A stretch of DNA of 64,000 nucleotides from Athripsodes cinereus (GCA_947579605.1 OX388314.1:25244000-25307999); one strand, 5' to 3'; positions 50,990 to 62,585 are shown, counted from the first letter of the stretch. Notes: a model not told the origin generated them from the sequence alone. Translations and numbers: made by a program.

Positions 50990-52110
50990 AGAATTCTATA
51001 ACTTATCAAAGAAGTTAGATGCGTAAAAAATGTAGACGGCAACACGATAAGGATAAATATTATGAACCAATAAAATATTTTGTTGATTATTTTAAACATC
51101 AGGGTTTAAACATCAGGGTGTCCTAATACGAAAACAAGGGTGTTAACAAAATATCTAATGCTACGATTTCTAGAGATACCTACACGAATTCTAGACGCAA
51201 TCTCCAATCTCTCGTAAACGAGTGGATGGCTTAGAGACAATAAAATAGACAGACACGTTATACTAATATATAATACCTATGTCTATACTTTGTACGGTCT
51301 ACCTGTTACTATTTTTTTAATAAGACAGTCGCCATCGGTTTATTGAATGCAGTGGGTGTCAGTTGATAATCCAAAGTTGCCCAATAATAATAATAATATT
51401 ATTACTGTCCACCTGAAGGTATTTTACTATTGTATTGTCGATAGTCTGCCGCCGACTAGAGCGATCTAAAACTACCAATGGGTATAATCTATTAATATAA
51501 ATCTGATTTTCAAATTTACATACTAAACTTTCACCGGGCTATACTCTCCCATTTCAAGGAATTTGCGTTCCATTGACCTGACCATTACAAGATGAGGTAT
51601 CTATTTGAAATAAAAACCCACTAAATGCCGCACTTTCTTTTTGAGAAGCGTGGAAAACAGCAAAAAAGAGTGTAAAAAAAAAGTGTGAATGAGATAAAAA
51701 ATACGTTTTTTACGTCAGTTTGAAAGGGTAAGAAAATATTTTTACCGCCAAAATTGTGTATCATTATATTGCCATATTAAAATTAATTAAGAAAATATCG
51801 ATAATTTATTTCGAGTAAATGTATCATTATAAATGTATGTTACATAAAATAGTTTAATTTGTGTTTTTTTAATACTTTTGCAACATGTTTTACGCGAATT
51901 AACCAATATTTAAATAATTTGAACGTGTTAAATGAAGATTACATAAACGAAAAAACATTATTTTTTGTTAACGGCAACATCGGCTGTTTAAATACAGCCA
52001 ATCACAATACACCATAATATGACATTAGAAACGAGCAAACGGGCGACGCGAAGTAATATTTTGACGAATGATTTTGTAAAAGTTTGTATTCCATATCAAA
52101 ATTAACAAAT
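50990..52110. other. No recognisable gene
   Basis: Mixed sequence. Nothing coding recognised. ATAATAATAATATTATTA at 51386-51404 is a simple palindromic run. Confidence 0.45.
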
Positions 52111-52124
52111 ATTTATTGACCTAT

Positions 52125-52497
52125 GTGGTAGAAACCTTGACTCTAACCAAGTCGACTATCAAGAAACTCCGTGTAGCTCAAAGGAAGCATGAAAGAGCGA
52201 TGCTACAACACGGGGATTTGTAGAAGATCAGGGAGTGTTACGGATGTTGTGTAAAGTGTAGCAAAGTTGAAGCGGTCATTGGCAGGGCATGTTGCTAGAC
52301 TTAAAGATCAAAGATGGACAAAAAGGGTAGTGTAGTGGAGATTTCGTGACGATAAAAGGAATAGAGGAAGACCGTCAGACGACATTAGAAAAATCGCTGG
52401 TGACTGGTTGCAGAAAGCTCAAGACGGATGCCTGGAGACATATGGAGGAGGCTCATGTTCAGCAGTGGACAGGAATAGCTGCATAAGTAAGTAAATA
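52125..52497 (+). pseudogene. Degenerate non-LTR RT tail (QQWTG type), second copy
   Basis: VETLTLTKSTIKKLRVAQRK-like codons, LKRSLAGHVARLKDQRWTK, and AHVQQWTGIAA at the end. It shares GTAGCTCAAAGGAAGCATGA with 21633 and lacks the stop after LKD seen there, but has a deletion where that copy encodes LSDRIRN. Confidence 0.8.
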
Positions 52498-52499
52498 AT

Positions 52500-52915
52500 A
52501 ATGTGTACAAATTCTATAATCAATAGATATAATATATTATGATACTAAAGTTTCTAGGGACACGAAGAAATATTTGAGGTTATGTTTTAAAAACAAATAT
52601 AATAATATTTGGTATAACTATGAGTCAGTTTTATTTTAAAACATTACTCAAAATATGAAATTATAAACTGACATTATACAATTACATACATTCTGAAGTG
52701 ATGTATTATTTATGTTGAAGCTAACTATTGATGATAATAATAATATTAAGTTTGTAGATGGGAAATTATGGAAAATCATTATGTATTGTATTTAATAGTG
52801 AGTAATTTACAACTAACTAAATATTAAAACTATGTTTGTTTTTACCTTTTTACAGAAATAATACAAAGCGCACAACAATAAACTTTGATAAGAACGTTTC
52901 TGAGTTTTCATTACC
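52500..52915. other. No recognisable gene
   Basis: AT-rich. Confidence 0.4.
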
Positions 52916-52919
52916 AAGA

Positions 52920-53015
52920 CAACGACATTTGAGGTCTAGCAAAAGGTTACGTGATTAGCGCAAAGACATTCTGAATGTGGAAGCTGGTTTCTGCCTTGTG
53001 ATTCGAGAGAGCATT
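52920..53015 (+). repeat. Decayed LINE family G fragment
   Basis: GAGGTCTAGCAAAAGGTTAC, GTGATTAGCGCAAAGACATT and CTGCCTTGTGATTCGAGAGA follow the order of the family G end at 44220-44330. Confidence 0.5.
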
Positions 53016-53261
53016 CATTATTATAAATGTAAGAATTTATTTGTTAATTCAAACACATTAGCACATAAAACATAAAGAACTTAAGTGATAGTGACGAAAA
53101 AATAAGGCTAATTACAGTGTTTTATACAAACTTAATTTATAAAACATTTTAATACTTACAACGCACATATATTACATTTTATATATATAATAACAAGAAA
53201 ATAAAACCAGTTACAAGGAATAACTAATTATTAATCCCTTTGGATTATATTATAATTAATG

Positions 53262-53400
53262 AAAATATAACACTGTAAACTTAAGACATGAAACGTACAT
53301 TTCAATGTTTCGTACATAAAATGTACCAAGATTGAACTGAACTAAATGAATCATAATTTTTGTAAAACCTGTGTCAGAGAATTATCTAAAATGTGTGATA
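53262..53400 (+). repeat. Diverged direct repeat, copy 1
   Basis: AATATAACACTGTAAAC, GAAACGTACATTTCAATG, AAAATGTACCAAGATTG and AGAGAATTATCTAAAATGTG recur in order at 53998-54140. Confidence 0.7.
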
Positions 53401-53559
53401 TAATATATATTATTATATTCCTTTACAGATGTGTCCGGTTATATACATATTTCAATAACAAAAATGACCAAATCAAATATTTGGATGTTAGTTAATAAAT
53501 TGAAATCAGTAGACAACATGCTGTAGCCGGTACAGAAGAAGCAAACGGTAGAGGAAATA

Positions 53560-53665
53560 AGACTAAACATCTAAGGCGTGACAAATATCCAAGAAGAGAT
53601 TTAGAAGCATTTTCCAAGTGCTTGGCCAACGTCTTGAGGACCTAGCATGTTTTAGGAAGAAGAGA
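53560..53665 (+). pseudogene. Decayed LINE RT tail
   Basis: Order and spacing follow the WTxxxxEELFxxAQDRxxFxxVLANVxxP end of the family at 49085; CTTGGCCAACGTCTTGAGG is the best match. Frames are lost. Confidence 0.4.
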
Positions 53666-53997
53666 ATTAAAAATAATACATAATTTTATTATTTTACTCA
53701 TTCACTGTGTCTAGGTAGTAGAATTCAATAAATCATATGTATTTTTGGTCTAATAAATAATATTAAATAAAGTTTTCTTTTTTTATGAGATTATAATGTT
53801 AATAAATAATATGACTTCTTTTTTAAAAATGATTTATTTTTTCTTCTAAGTTGAGTATAGCATGGTGAGTAGGTAAGTATTGCAATGGTATACATACATA
53901 TTTATACATACACAGATTAATCTGTATTAGACTGTACGAGCCTTCTTAATAAGTAAACTTGTGTGAAGGAGGTGGTAATTACTTACACTTATTCTAA

Positions 53998-54140
53998 TCT
54001 ATAAAAATATAACACTGCAAACAAAAGATATGAAGCGTACATTTCTAATAAAATGTTCCAAGATTGTTATAAGTGAACTATCATCACTAAATAAACAATT
54101 ATATTCATAAAATCTGTATTAGAGAGTTATCTAAAATGTA
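53998..54140 (+). repeat. Diverged direct repeat, copy 2
   Basis: AATATAACACTGCAAAC, GAAGCGTACATTTCTAAT, AAAATGTTCCAAGATTG and AGAGAGTTATCTAAAATGTA. Confidence 0.7.
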
Positions 54141-54149
54141 TTTAATAAT

Positions 54150-55055
54150 ACATGCACATATTCTGCTGGTTACCCCACTTGTGGTATGTGCTGTGATGGT
54201 GTAGTAGTATAATAAATTCTTCAATAATTTTTAATATTATACTTTTTTTATTTGTACATGTTACCTACTTTATATGTATCTCCTATGGTGTATCTTAGTC
54301 AGAATTTTTAGAATGCTAGCATAACCTTGATTATTTTTATAATTTTATGGTAGATATTTATAGTAATAGTTTCATTACTATGCACATGTCATGTATGTGG
54401 ACAATCTTCATCATTCTTCAGGTATTACTATATCTGTTGAAACGATGACATGAATTTATATTTGACTGGACTAAACTAACTCATTCAGTCTTTTTGTTTT
54501 GATTATAATTATTTATTGATTGAGTTTATTTTGTAAAACTCTCTATTGATTTAAGTAAATAAACAAACCAATTGGAGGTTTACTGTATTTAATAATATAT
54601 GCAGCAACCTGGTTTCGACTAACTAAGTCAAGAGTTTGACAATGACTTATATTATTTCTACATTGATTCAGTTGATTTGCTTTTTTACACATTGTTTTTT
54701 TTATATTCTGTATTGATATCATAATATGAACAGAATATGATAACATTATTTTTGAGAAAAAGTTGTTTCAAGCTGATATTTGAATCATTGATAATGTATG
54801 TACTCATGAGTTATATATTTTCTTTGGCATATTTTTTTGTTTTATTGTAAATGTTTTGTTTTTTACTATATTTGTTGTGTATAAAAATGAGGTATATTTT
54901 GATATTTTAATTTTATTTCATGACATGAAATTTAAAGGTTTCAAAAATAAATAAATAAAAATTTATTCTCTCAGTCTCTAGAGTAAAAGTTATTTGAATA
55001 TGATAGAACAGTTCTGTTTATTAATCATTATTTGTTAATAAGTACTTCTACTACT
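54150..55055. other. No recognisable gene; SINE-B tip near 54165
   Basis: TGGTTACCCCACTTGTGGTA and TGTGCTGTGATGGTGTAGTA at 54168-54210 is the SINE-B 3' tip. The rest is AT-rich. Confidence 0.45.
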
Positions 55056-55064
55056 ACTGTTATA

Positions 55065-55305
55065 CAATCACGGCATATCCCACACGTAGGGTAGCTAGCA
55101 AATCAGCTGCATGTAATAAACATGCAACCGTCTTCTCCGTGCCAACAAAAAAGTAAGACATTCTGGATGGATGGCGAACCTCATCGTTTAGCTTAAGATG
55201 TAAAAGTCTTAATTTTTTTGAACTCCTGCCTTTAACAAAACACTCAAAAGAGTGGAACTTATTGAAAAGAGTGGAAGACCAATTCTTTGTCGGGTGGTTC
55301 ACAGA
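55065..55305 (-). repeat. SINE-B, full-length copy
   Basis: On the + strand it begins CAATCACGGCATATCCCACA and runs through GGGTAGCTAGCAAATCAGCT, AATAAACATGCAACCGTCTT, CTCCGTGCCAACAAAAAAGT, GGCGAACCTCATCGTTTAGC, GAACTCCTGCCTTTAACAAA to AGACCAATTCTTTGTCGGGT. AAAAGAGTGG is duplicated internally. Confidence 0.85.
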
Positions 55306-55309
55306 GATA

Positions 55310-55755
55310 AAGTAACACGTAAAACTTTAAATTATATTTTTATTTGTTACTTATAGATCTAAATATGATTTTTGTTTTGAAAGAACAAACGTAAATGGTA
55401 ATAAAAAGGTATGGATATTTTAAATGAAGAACATCATCTTCGCATGATTATGTGTATATTTAGTCAATTTATTGGCATTTTCTGTTAGTTTAACATTTGT
55501 ATAATTTTTATCAATTAATTAATCATAAGTTCTTATTGCTATGGTATAAGTTGTACTTAAAATATGATATGTGGTAAGTTTATAATTAAATATTAGAAAA
55601 CCATTATGTAGTAAACTAATGTTTATATTTTTTAAATATAATAAATAAATTAGTTTTTAACATTTTGTGTTATTATCATATCCCTTATTGAGAAATTTAG
55701 TTTATTTGTTTTGCAGTTATTTCCTTATTATTGTACAAACATGTTTTTTTTATAT
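55310..55755. other. No recognisable gene
   Basis: AT-rich. Confidence 0.4.
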
Positions 55756-55769
55756 CTAAATATGTACAT

Positions 55770-56490
55770 TGACAAGGAAGTGTTAGAGCAAGTTGACGAA
55801 TGTGTGTACTTCAGTAGTTTGTTCACGAGAGATGGGAAGTGTTGCGATATTGAAATGAGAAAAATTGCTGGCAATGAGGTAAATGGTGCAATTCGACCAA
55901 TTGCAAATAGAAACATATCTACTACAGCTAAAAGGGTGGTGCACTCTGCTATCTTAGTGCCAACACTCGTGTATGCAAGTGAGACGTGGACCCATGTCAA
56001 CAATCTCATTTCTACTGCATTTATGCCATTCTCATCCTTCTTTAACCATTTATGAAGGATGAAAGTGGCATAAATGCAGTAGAAATAAGATTTTTGAGAA
56101 GAATATGTGGTAAAATTCTGAGAGATTGTGTGCTGAGATGACAAATAAAAGGAATGTGGAATGAAAGTTGGTATAGTTACAAGGATGAATTTAAATAAGT
56201 AACGATGGTTTGGGCATGTAGAAAGAATGAATGAGGACGGAACGACCAAGAAGATATATTTGGCTGAGAGGAATGGTGCTCGGAGACGTGGACGTCTGAG
56301 GATCAAATGGCAAGATCATTTAAATCAAATCCTACAGGACGGTCACGTGTTAAACAGGAGAGCATGCATTAGAAATTGTATGACAGTGACGGAAGCGAAA
56401 GATGTATGCAAGGACAGAAGGAAGTGGCTATCGATCCTTTCTGCCTACCCCGCGAAGGAAGCGGCGTGATGGTTTGTATGTAATTTAGGG
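55770..56490 (+). pseudogene. LINE-A (AREAA subtype) RT tail with snap-back duplication
   Basis: Begins VLEQVDECVYFSSLFTRDGK, CDIEMRKIAGNEVNGAIRPI, VVHSAILVPTLVYASETWTH. At 56004-56045 an inverted copy of the next 40 bp is inserted, destroying KKDESGINAVE. From 56055 the correct strand resumes: KDESGINAVEIRFLRRICGK. The middle (56120-56215) is frameshifted. From 56227 the frame is clean: MNEDGTTKKIYLAERNGARR, RGRLRIKWQDHLNQILQDGH, CKDRRKWLSILSAYPAKEAA and a stop. This is the longest AREAA-type copy; the catalytic YADD is missing upstream. Confidence 0.85.
56004..56094. repeat. Near-perfect 41-bp snap-back inverted duplication
   Basis: ATCTCATTTCTACTGCATTT-ATGCCATTCTCATCCTTCTT is the complement of AAGGATGAAAGTGGCATAAA-TGCAGTAGAAATAAGAT, with three or four mismatches and a short spacer. 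Confidence 0.85.
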
Positions 56491-56499
56491 ACATTGTCA

Positions 56500-57610
56500 T
56501 AATTATATATATACTGTTTAGTCATTCTTACATATTCTATTATCTGTTTCCTACTTTAATGTTACTCTGTGTATATAGTTGATACAAAAAAATATTGCTG
56601 CCTAAATAAAATAATTTTTAATTACACATACTTACTATTATTTCAATTTTATATATTATTCCCATGCAACGCAGGGTATTTAAGCTAGTATTATTATAAA
56701 ATAGTCTATAATGGGAGATAATAACAAATAACATTATATTAATGTATAACACGGTATAGGTGTGCCATAGAGATTAGACTTATAAAGTTTTTATTGGAGG
56801 TCTCTTAATACAGGAGTCGTAAACCTAAATTTATTAATTTATTTAAAATAAAACCATATACGCCGTGAGCCTTTTATACTTATGTTGAACAAAAAGTATG
56901 ACAGACAATAACAAAAAAAAATAATCATACACAATCACAAATTTGCAAATTCATAAGCCATGATCAAAATATAAACATTACAATAAAAATTAATTAAAAA
57001 GGTCTATATAATGAGTCAATTATGGTGTGTCAAAATAAATTAGTAATTATACAAAACTTTGGTCAATGAAACAAAGAAAGCACTTCAAAGAAAGAAAATT
57101 AAATAGGCTAATACACAATTCGAAAAATGAGTTCATCTATAATGTGATTCAATATATTAATATTTATTTATTTATTTTATACTTCTTGCACATCATCAAT
57201 ATTAACGATAATAAGTATCTGTATATTACAAAGTAGTTTTGAAATTAAAAAATTGCTATCAAGTGGATGTTAAAATCTTGAATGAATGATAGTTGTATTT
57301 ATATAAACGTTAAATAAATAAATCAATCTTCCAGACACCTTGATCGGAGAACCATGTTTACACAATGAAACATTGTGCAATATCTAGTCGGAAGAATTAG
57401 TGAGAAAGGCGTCCCAACGCTTACGAATTGGCTCTAGGCAGGCTTTAGTGAACACTGTCGATGTCCACAGACAAAGTTCACCAATTCAGCCATTCTAACT
57501 GTCACGATATAAAGATATAGGGTTCACCTTCTCCAGTCAAGATGTCTATTTGGTTTTGTCATCTGCGCATTGTGCTCAAATCAATTGAACAATAAAAATG
57601 AGCAAATATT
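56500..57610. other. No recognisable gene
   Basis: TGCAACGCAGGGTATTTAAG near 56665 resembles the end of a widespread insect repeat. Otherwise AT-rich. Confidence 0.4.
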
Positions 57611-57614
57611 CTAA

Positions 57615-58138
57615 ATATCGTTGCCGTGGAGGTGAAGTGATCCAAGCCACACTTTTTTGAAAAATGAGTTAAGTATGCAGTTTTGTTCAGAAAACAACGG
57701 AGAACATAATGGTGAAGAGAAATAAGTGATTTGATATTCCTAAAGGGCATTTTTGGAAAATTGTGAAGAGATGTTAAGTGTGTAGGAATAAATAGTTGTT
57801 CAATTAAATTATAGATGTGAAAAGATCCAAGCCGCATAGCGCGTAACTTTCCAACAACTTTCCTACAGGTGGATCTTTCTCAGCTACAGTGGTGAAATAA
57901 CCCAAGTTATAAATTCGTGTTTACTTCTCAAATATAAAAATTCTTTAATATTTTGTTATTTATATTTGTGGAATATATGATCAGGAATATTGTGTAAAAA
58001 TTTTATAGAAATCTATGCAAAAATAATTTAGTTATAGTCAGATTAGTATTGGCGGATGCGACAGCATAACTTCATCACCCTTTTTCTCGAAATGTCTGTC
58101 TTGTGGGTTACATCACTTCACATCCACGGCAACGATAT
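57615..58138. mobile_element. MITE with repeated subterminal motifs, 524 bp
   Basis: The left end ATATCGTTGCCGTGGAGGTG-AAGTGATCCAAGCCAC pairs with the complemented right end ATATCGTTGCCGTGGATGTG-AAGTGATGTAACCCAC. Variants of GTGAARTRATCCAAG recur inside at 57630, 57816 and 57889, and complemented near 58112. There is no transposase; the 92-codon frame inside is chance. Superfamily unknown. Confidence 0.8.
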
Positions 58139-58159
58139 ATCTTTATTGGCTACTGTGCT

Positions 58160-58400
58160 ATAACATCACTGTTTATCCCACAAGGGGGGTAGCCAGCGGA
58201 CTAAGTGCAAGCAATAAACATGCAGATTGTCTTCTCCACGTCAATAAAAAATAATTCATTCAGGATGGGTGGAATGCCTCATTGCTGAATTGTACATGTC
58301 TTATACGAGAGGTTTTACGCACATCTGCCTATTACAGGTTACTCGAAAACTTGCAAATGAGAGTGAGAGACCTATTCTTTACAGGGGACTTTATGGGTTA
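58160..58400 (-). repeat. SINE-B copy
   Basis: TAACATCACTGTTTATCCCA, CAAGGGGGGTAGCCAGCGGA, CAATAAACATGCAGATTGTC, TTCTCCACGTCAATAAAAAA, TGGGTGGAATGCCTCATTGC and AGTGAGAGACCTATTCTTTA. Confidence 0.8.
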
Positions 58401-58429
58401 TTTCTTTTTAGGGCAAAATATGTAACAAT

Positions 58430-58562
58430 AATAATAATCTTTATTGCACAAAATTAGTATACAAAGAAGAAGAAAAAAAACATGGTATCATAACAATAGA
58501 ATACATAATTTTGTGCGATGGGCGAGTTTATTGCTGAAGCGCAATATCTTCCAACTAACCCA
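58430..58562 (-). repeat. Family E2 copy
   Basis: AATAATAATAATCTTTATTG tail, then GGGCGAGTTTATTGCTGAAG and CGCAATATCTTCCAACTAAC. Near-identical to 37917-38023. Confidence 0.82.
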
Positions 58563-58614
58563 TTAAACAAAAACAAATAATAATAGGTATATAAATAAAT
58601 AAGTAAAACAAAAT

Positions 58615-58680
58615 GAAGATAAATAAGTAAAATGCTAAGAGACGGACTCATTGCTAAAGCACTTCTTCCAGCCAACCTTT
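58615..58680 (-). repeat. Family E relative
   Basis: Minus strand AAAGGTTGGCTGGAAGAAGT, GCTTTAGCAATGAGTCCGTC: same layout as family E with changed core. Confidence 0.6.
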
Positions 58681-58689
58681 GACAATTAA

Positions 58690-59475
58690 AACATAATATA
58701 ATGACTGTTTACCTTTAATTTTACATTACAATTCAGATTAAAAAATAAGAATATCAATAGTTAGAATTTTAAAATGATTTTCAAGTATTCATAAACTTAT
58801 GTAATTGAATCTATCAAAAAGAGCCTTTTCATTGGAATTTGAATTGTGTATAATACAAGTTTTTTATTAATTTTACAAAAAAAAATACAGACACAACAAT
58901 AAAAGTTTTGTTCTAGTTCGAGTATGACTCAACTACCATTATAAAAAAAAATCAGTGTGCATTATAATTGAAAATAGAACTAATAACAATTTAGTACACC
59001 TGTGAGACCAAATTTGGATATTCGCTCATTAACTCCACGTGTGGTCTTGTCAATGATAACATTCCATAGACAAAAACTATGTTTCCCGTGTAGTAAACAA
59101 AACAAAACAACAAACCTACAGACATGAATTTAATCGAATCGTTACTAACTAACTTCTATGCTCAAGACAGTGCCGGTTTTAAAAAGACTGGGCAAACTAA
59201 GCGCCCTCATACTAAAAATACTTCACTATTGAAAATAACAAAAAGTTATTTTTTTTTAAATTTTATTATGGAGTCCACTACCTATGTAAACACCGACACA
59301 TTAATAATACGTTACTAATGATTTTTTTTAAAATTGCATTTTTGCTGAGAGCCATTTTCAATATTTTTTTAGCTGTTTGGGAGAGTCATAGTCTAGATGT
59401 TGTTTGAATTTTTACCTTTATGGGGGGTGGATTTAATAATAGTCTCGTTACATTTTTTTAATTTTTTGAGTTGAT
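58690..59475. other. No recognisable gene
   Basis: AT-rich left flank of the Penelope-like element. Confidence 0.4.
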
Positions 59476-59477
59476 AG

Positions 59478-60383
59478 ATGGGGTATAATAAATATTTTAT
59501 ATATTTGGCTTTTCAACAGGTTTATATATACTCAATAAATCCTAACCTACAATTCACTTTAGAAATTGGATCAAATAATATTCTTAATTTTTTAGACTTA
59601 AAGATAATGATATGTGATAATAAATTTAAGTTTGGCATATATAGAAAACCCACTTATACGGATAATATCATTCACGCATCATCAAATCACCATATTAGTC
59701 ATAAGATGTCTGCTTTTCACTCAATGTTACATAGACTCTTAAATATCCCTTTAGAACAAGATGAATTTTCTTCAGAACTAAATATAATCAAATGTATAGC
59801 CAAAAATAACGGATACAATGTGGAAATGATTGAGACGATGTTATTAAAGAAACAGAATAAAATAATGATTCATAGATATTTATATGCACCCATTGTAAAA
59901 GATAGTGATAAGAATTGGAGAAAGATTTTGTACGTCAATAGTTTGACTGAAAAAGTAAATAATATTACAAAACCATATTTTAATCCAGCATTTTATACCA
60001 ACAACAATTTAAGCAAACTTCTTTTTAATAATAAGGACCGTAACAATATAATTAATAGCAGCGGTGTCTATTGTATTGATTGCAATGATTGTGATGCCAA
60101 ATATGTCGGACAGACCAGTCGATCGATAGACACTCGTATCAAATAACATTCCAGAGCACTTAGGGGTTTATCTAATTGTTCGGAGATGGCGGATCATTGC
60201 ATTAGTCATAATCACAATTTTGATGTGAATAGTGTAAGGGTCCTACATTCAGAAAACCGGTATGGAAAATTAATTGCTTTGGAAACATTGGAAATACATA
60301 GAAATATTAAAAATATAGTAAATATTCAAATACCCCATTCATCACCATTGTTGAAACCAATTGTTCATCCACCATTGTCTTAA
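59478..60383 (+). pseudogene. Penelope-like RT C-terminus plus GIY-YIG endonuclease, one premature stop
   Basis: Clear similarity starts near QFTLEIGSNNILNFLDLKI. The thumb follows: FGIYRKPTYTDNIIHASSNH, MSAFHSMLHRLLNIPL, then CIAKNNGYNVEMIETMLLKK. The GIY-YIG endonuclease begins GVYCIDCNDCDAKYVGQTSR (about residues 197-216) and would cut target DNA to prime copying. After SIDTRIK a TAA (60144-60146) stops the frame; the same frame then continues HSRALRGLSNCSEMADHCIS, and LIALETLEI carries the candidate catalytic Glu, up to a stop at 60383. The stop sits where the family has a charged residue, one base from a Glu or Lys codon. YADD-type RT core is missing by truncation. Cys pairs in DCNDC fit the zinc-binding linker of this class. 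Confidence 0.87.
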
Positions 60384-60590
60384 CTACTCCTACTTCCTTA
60401 CCCCTTCTTTTCTGTTTTTAGGTACCTACATATAAAAAATATTGTTGTTGCATGTGACTTTGAGAAAAAAAAAATTTCTTGTAATTAGTTCTCTTGAAAA
60501 TGTCAAGCTAACTTGACGAAAGCGCTTGAGTAATAATAAATTAATAGTGAAAAGTAAAACAGTGTTTTATTGATAACAAATAGGTTTATA
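59500..60590 (+). mobile_element. 5'-truncated Penelope-like element
   Basis: Coding part 59500-60383 plus a 3' region containing CTTGAAAATGTCAAGCTAAC, TTGACGAAAGCGCTTGAG and ATAGTGAAAAGTAAAACAGT. Two solo 3' ends elsewhere (28398-28480 and 36140-36250) confirm this as the family 3' terminus. The RT catalytic part is lost. Confidence 0.83.
60513..60560 (+). ncRNA. Hammerhead-like motif in Penelope-like 3' region
   Basis: TCAAG-CTAA-CTTGA forms a 5-bp hairpin immediately followed by CGAAA, as stem II and its 3' core do in hammerhead motifs of Penelope-like elements. The other core string (CTGANGA) is not recognisable here (GAAAATG instead), so this copy is probably inactive. Confidence 0.4.
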
Positions 60591-60599
60591 CAAGTTTAA

Positions 60600-62390
60600 A
60601 TAAAGTATGCATACGTATTGTGAATTTCCCAATTATAAAAGTGCTCATGCATTTACAAAATCATTTTTCATACATTACTAGCATATTATGTTAGTGAAAA
60701 TAGAGAACGATGGGGCTTCCTACAAGACGAATCCGGAGCATGTGACTGCGGTGCAGCACAGATCATGCCACGCTTGTTGGAGTGTCCATTGTGCCCTGTC
60801 ACATTCACTATGGAGGATTTTTTATACGCTTTTCCACCTGCTGTGCGTTTTGTACAGTACTGGAGATCAGTTTGATTGGTTTTTTTCTGGGTTTCAACAC
60901 GATAAATAAATTAATAGTGAAAAAATTTGCAGAATAAAACAATCAAATGAAAACTAAAAAAAATACAAAATAAAACTATTACAAAAAAGGCACAAATAAT
61001 CAAGACAAATTTTCAGCCATCTTATTTTGATGACATAATTATTACCTATTTAACATTTTACACATATTCAGAAATAAGACATATCGTTTATTCGAAATCT
61101 CTTTTTAACTGGCAACAATGCTAATCTATATATCGATATATTATACAAAAGACTTTTTCGTAATATCGCACAGAAATCTAATTTACTAGTAGACCTATTA
61201 TCTTTATAATCATTCAACGCCTTATCTTAGCACCCTAGGCAGTTACCTAATTCGTCAATTAAATTGGTCCGACTCTCAAATTATTTCCTTCAATGGTCAA
61301 GGAGACGCGGCTGTCTGTTATAAATTGCCATAGACAAAATAGACATAAATCACAGATAAAACACGGCGCCTCTCGGTGCCAATCATACCTATACAGTCCA
61401 AAAAGGCGACTACATTATATTATTATTATTCTTAATATGAAAATGTAATTGTTTTCAAAGCATGTAGGTATATGATACGGTTCTGACAGGTAAATTGATA
61501 GAACGCCTTCCATTTTTGAAAATTCTCACAGGTGGTTTTTGAATGCCAATTAGAACAATTGATTTTTTTTTGACATAGATAAAATAGAAATAATATAAGT
61601 AGGCACTTGTTTGAAATGAATATTTTTATTTTTATGTCACAAAAAGCTTAAGCTTATTATTCCGTTTCAATAACATATTATTATTCTTATTTATTAAGTT
61701 AAAGAAACAAGATATAGGTATTTAATTCAATAGATACCTTTAAACTATGAAAAATCTGTCGTTTCACATTATCTTTGGAAACGAAGTGTTTTTTATCTCT
61801 CCCCGTCCCTGCTCCCTTTTCACAGGTTTCACAGGTCAAATATATATTATGAATTGTTTATTTTCTTCTTTTTTGCTTATTTAATAAGTGCTTGTGCACT
61901 AATGATTTTTTTTTTTTTTTTGCCGTTGTAGGTATATTGCTAAATAACTAAATACTTTGTGTATGTGAGAAGGTAGATATTATTAAGTAGATATATTTTT
62001 TATGGCAAAACCCTTTACGGGAGTTCCAATTATTACGGTTGACATTTAAAATGGATTATTATTGTGTTTTGTGATAACAGCCACTGGACCAGTCTGACCG
62101 CAGATTAACTAACAGCCGCCACTACTGACTGCTAAATACATCAGCCAGCGCCAATACCGCCACAATAGTTGTGTTTCTTATCAGCTGATCACATCACAAC
62201 CAGCCAATCAGTATTGCCAGGGAGTTGAGTCAGTTTTTAAACGATACTTGACTAACATTTTATAATATAATAAATGATTTTTTGCAGCTTCCATTGTTTA
62301 ATCTTATCAGAACTTCAAGATCTTAATGGAAAATACATTATGTCAATCCTTTGGTTTATTAAAAGAACCACTAAAGTCCAAAAATTGATT
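60600..62390. other. No recognisable gene
   Basis: A 73-codon frame at 60688-60909 has no motif. TAAATTAATAGTGAAAA at 60905 repeats part of the Penelope 3' end. 62090-62225 is GC-richer (CAGCCGCCACTACTGACTGC, CAGCTGATCACATCACAACC) than its surroundings, unexplained. Confidence 0.45.
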
Positions 62391-62399
62391 GTCTACTTA

Positions 62400-62585
62400 A
62401 TAGTTCGTCGGTAGCCTGGGGGTAGAGTATCGGCCTTCAGAACAAGGGGTCCGTGGTTCGATCCCAGGTGCCGGCAAACTTCCCTTTCACGGCACAAGCT
62501 TTTAGCTTAGTGTGAAAGATGTATAAGGTTGTATTTGAGTTTATAACAAAACCCAGATATATCTTTTTTTTTTAAAAAAAATATT
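62400..62585 (+). repeat. SINE-D, best plus-strand copy (tRNA-derived)
   Basis: AGTTCGTCGGTAGCCTGGGG with GTAGAGTATCGG (box A area), GTGGTTCGATCCCAGGTGCC (box B), TTTCACGGCACAAGCTTTTA, TAAGGTTGTATTTGAGTTTA, and ACCCAGATATATCTTTTTTT. Pol III promoter layout, 186 bp. GTTTATAAC and complement form an inverted motif near the 3' end. Confidence 0.9.

Noticed and set aside
62400..62475. tRNA-like sequence with box A and box B as a real tRNA gene
   Set aside because: No sound acceptor stem or anticodon arm, and the same sequence recurs with a SINE body at 17790, 31970 and 45055.
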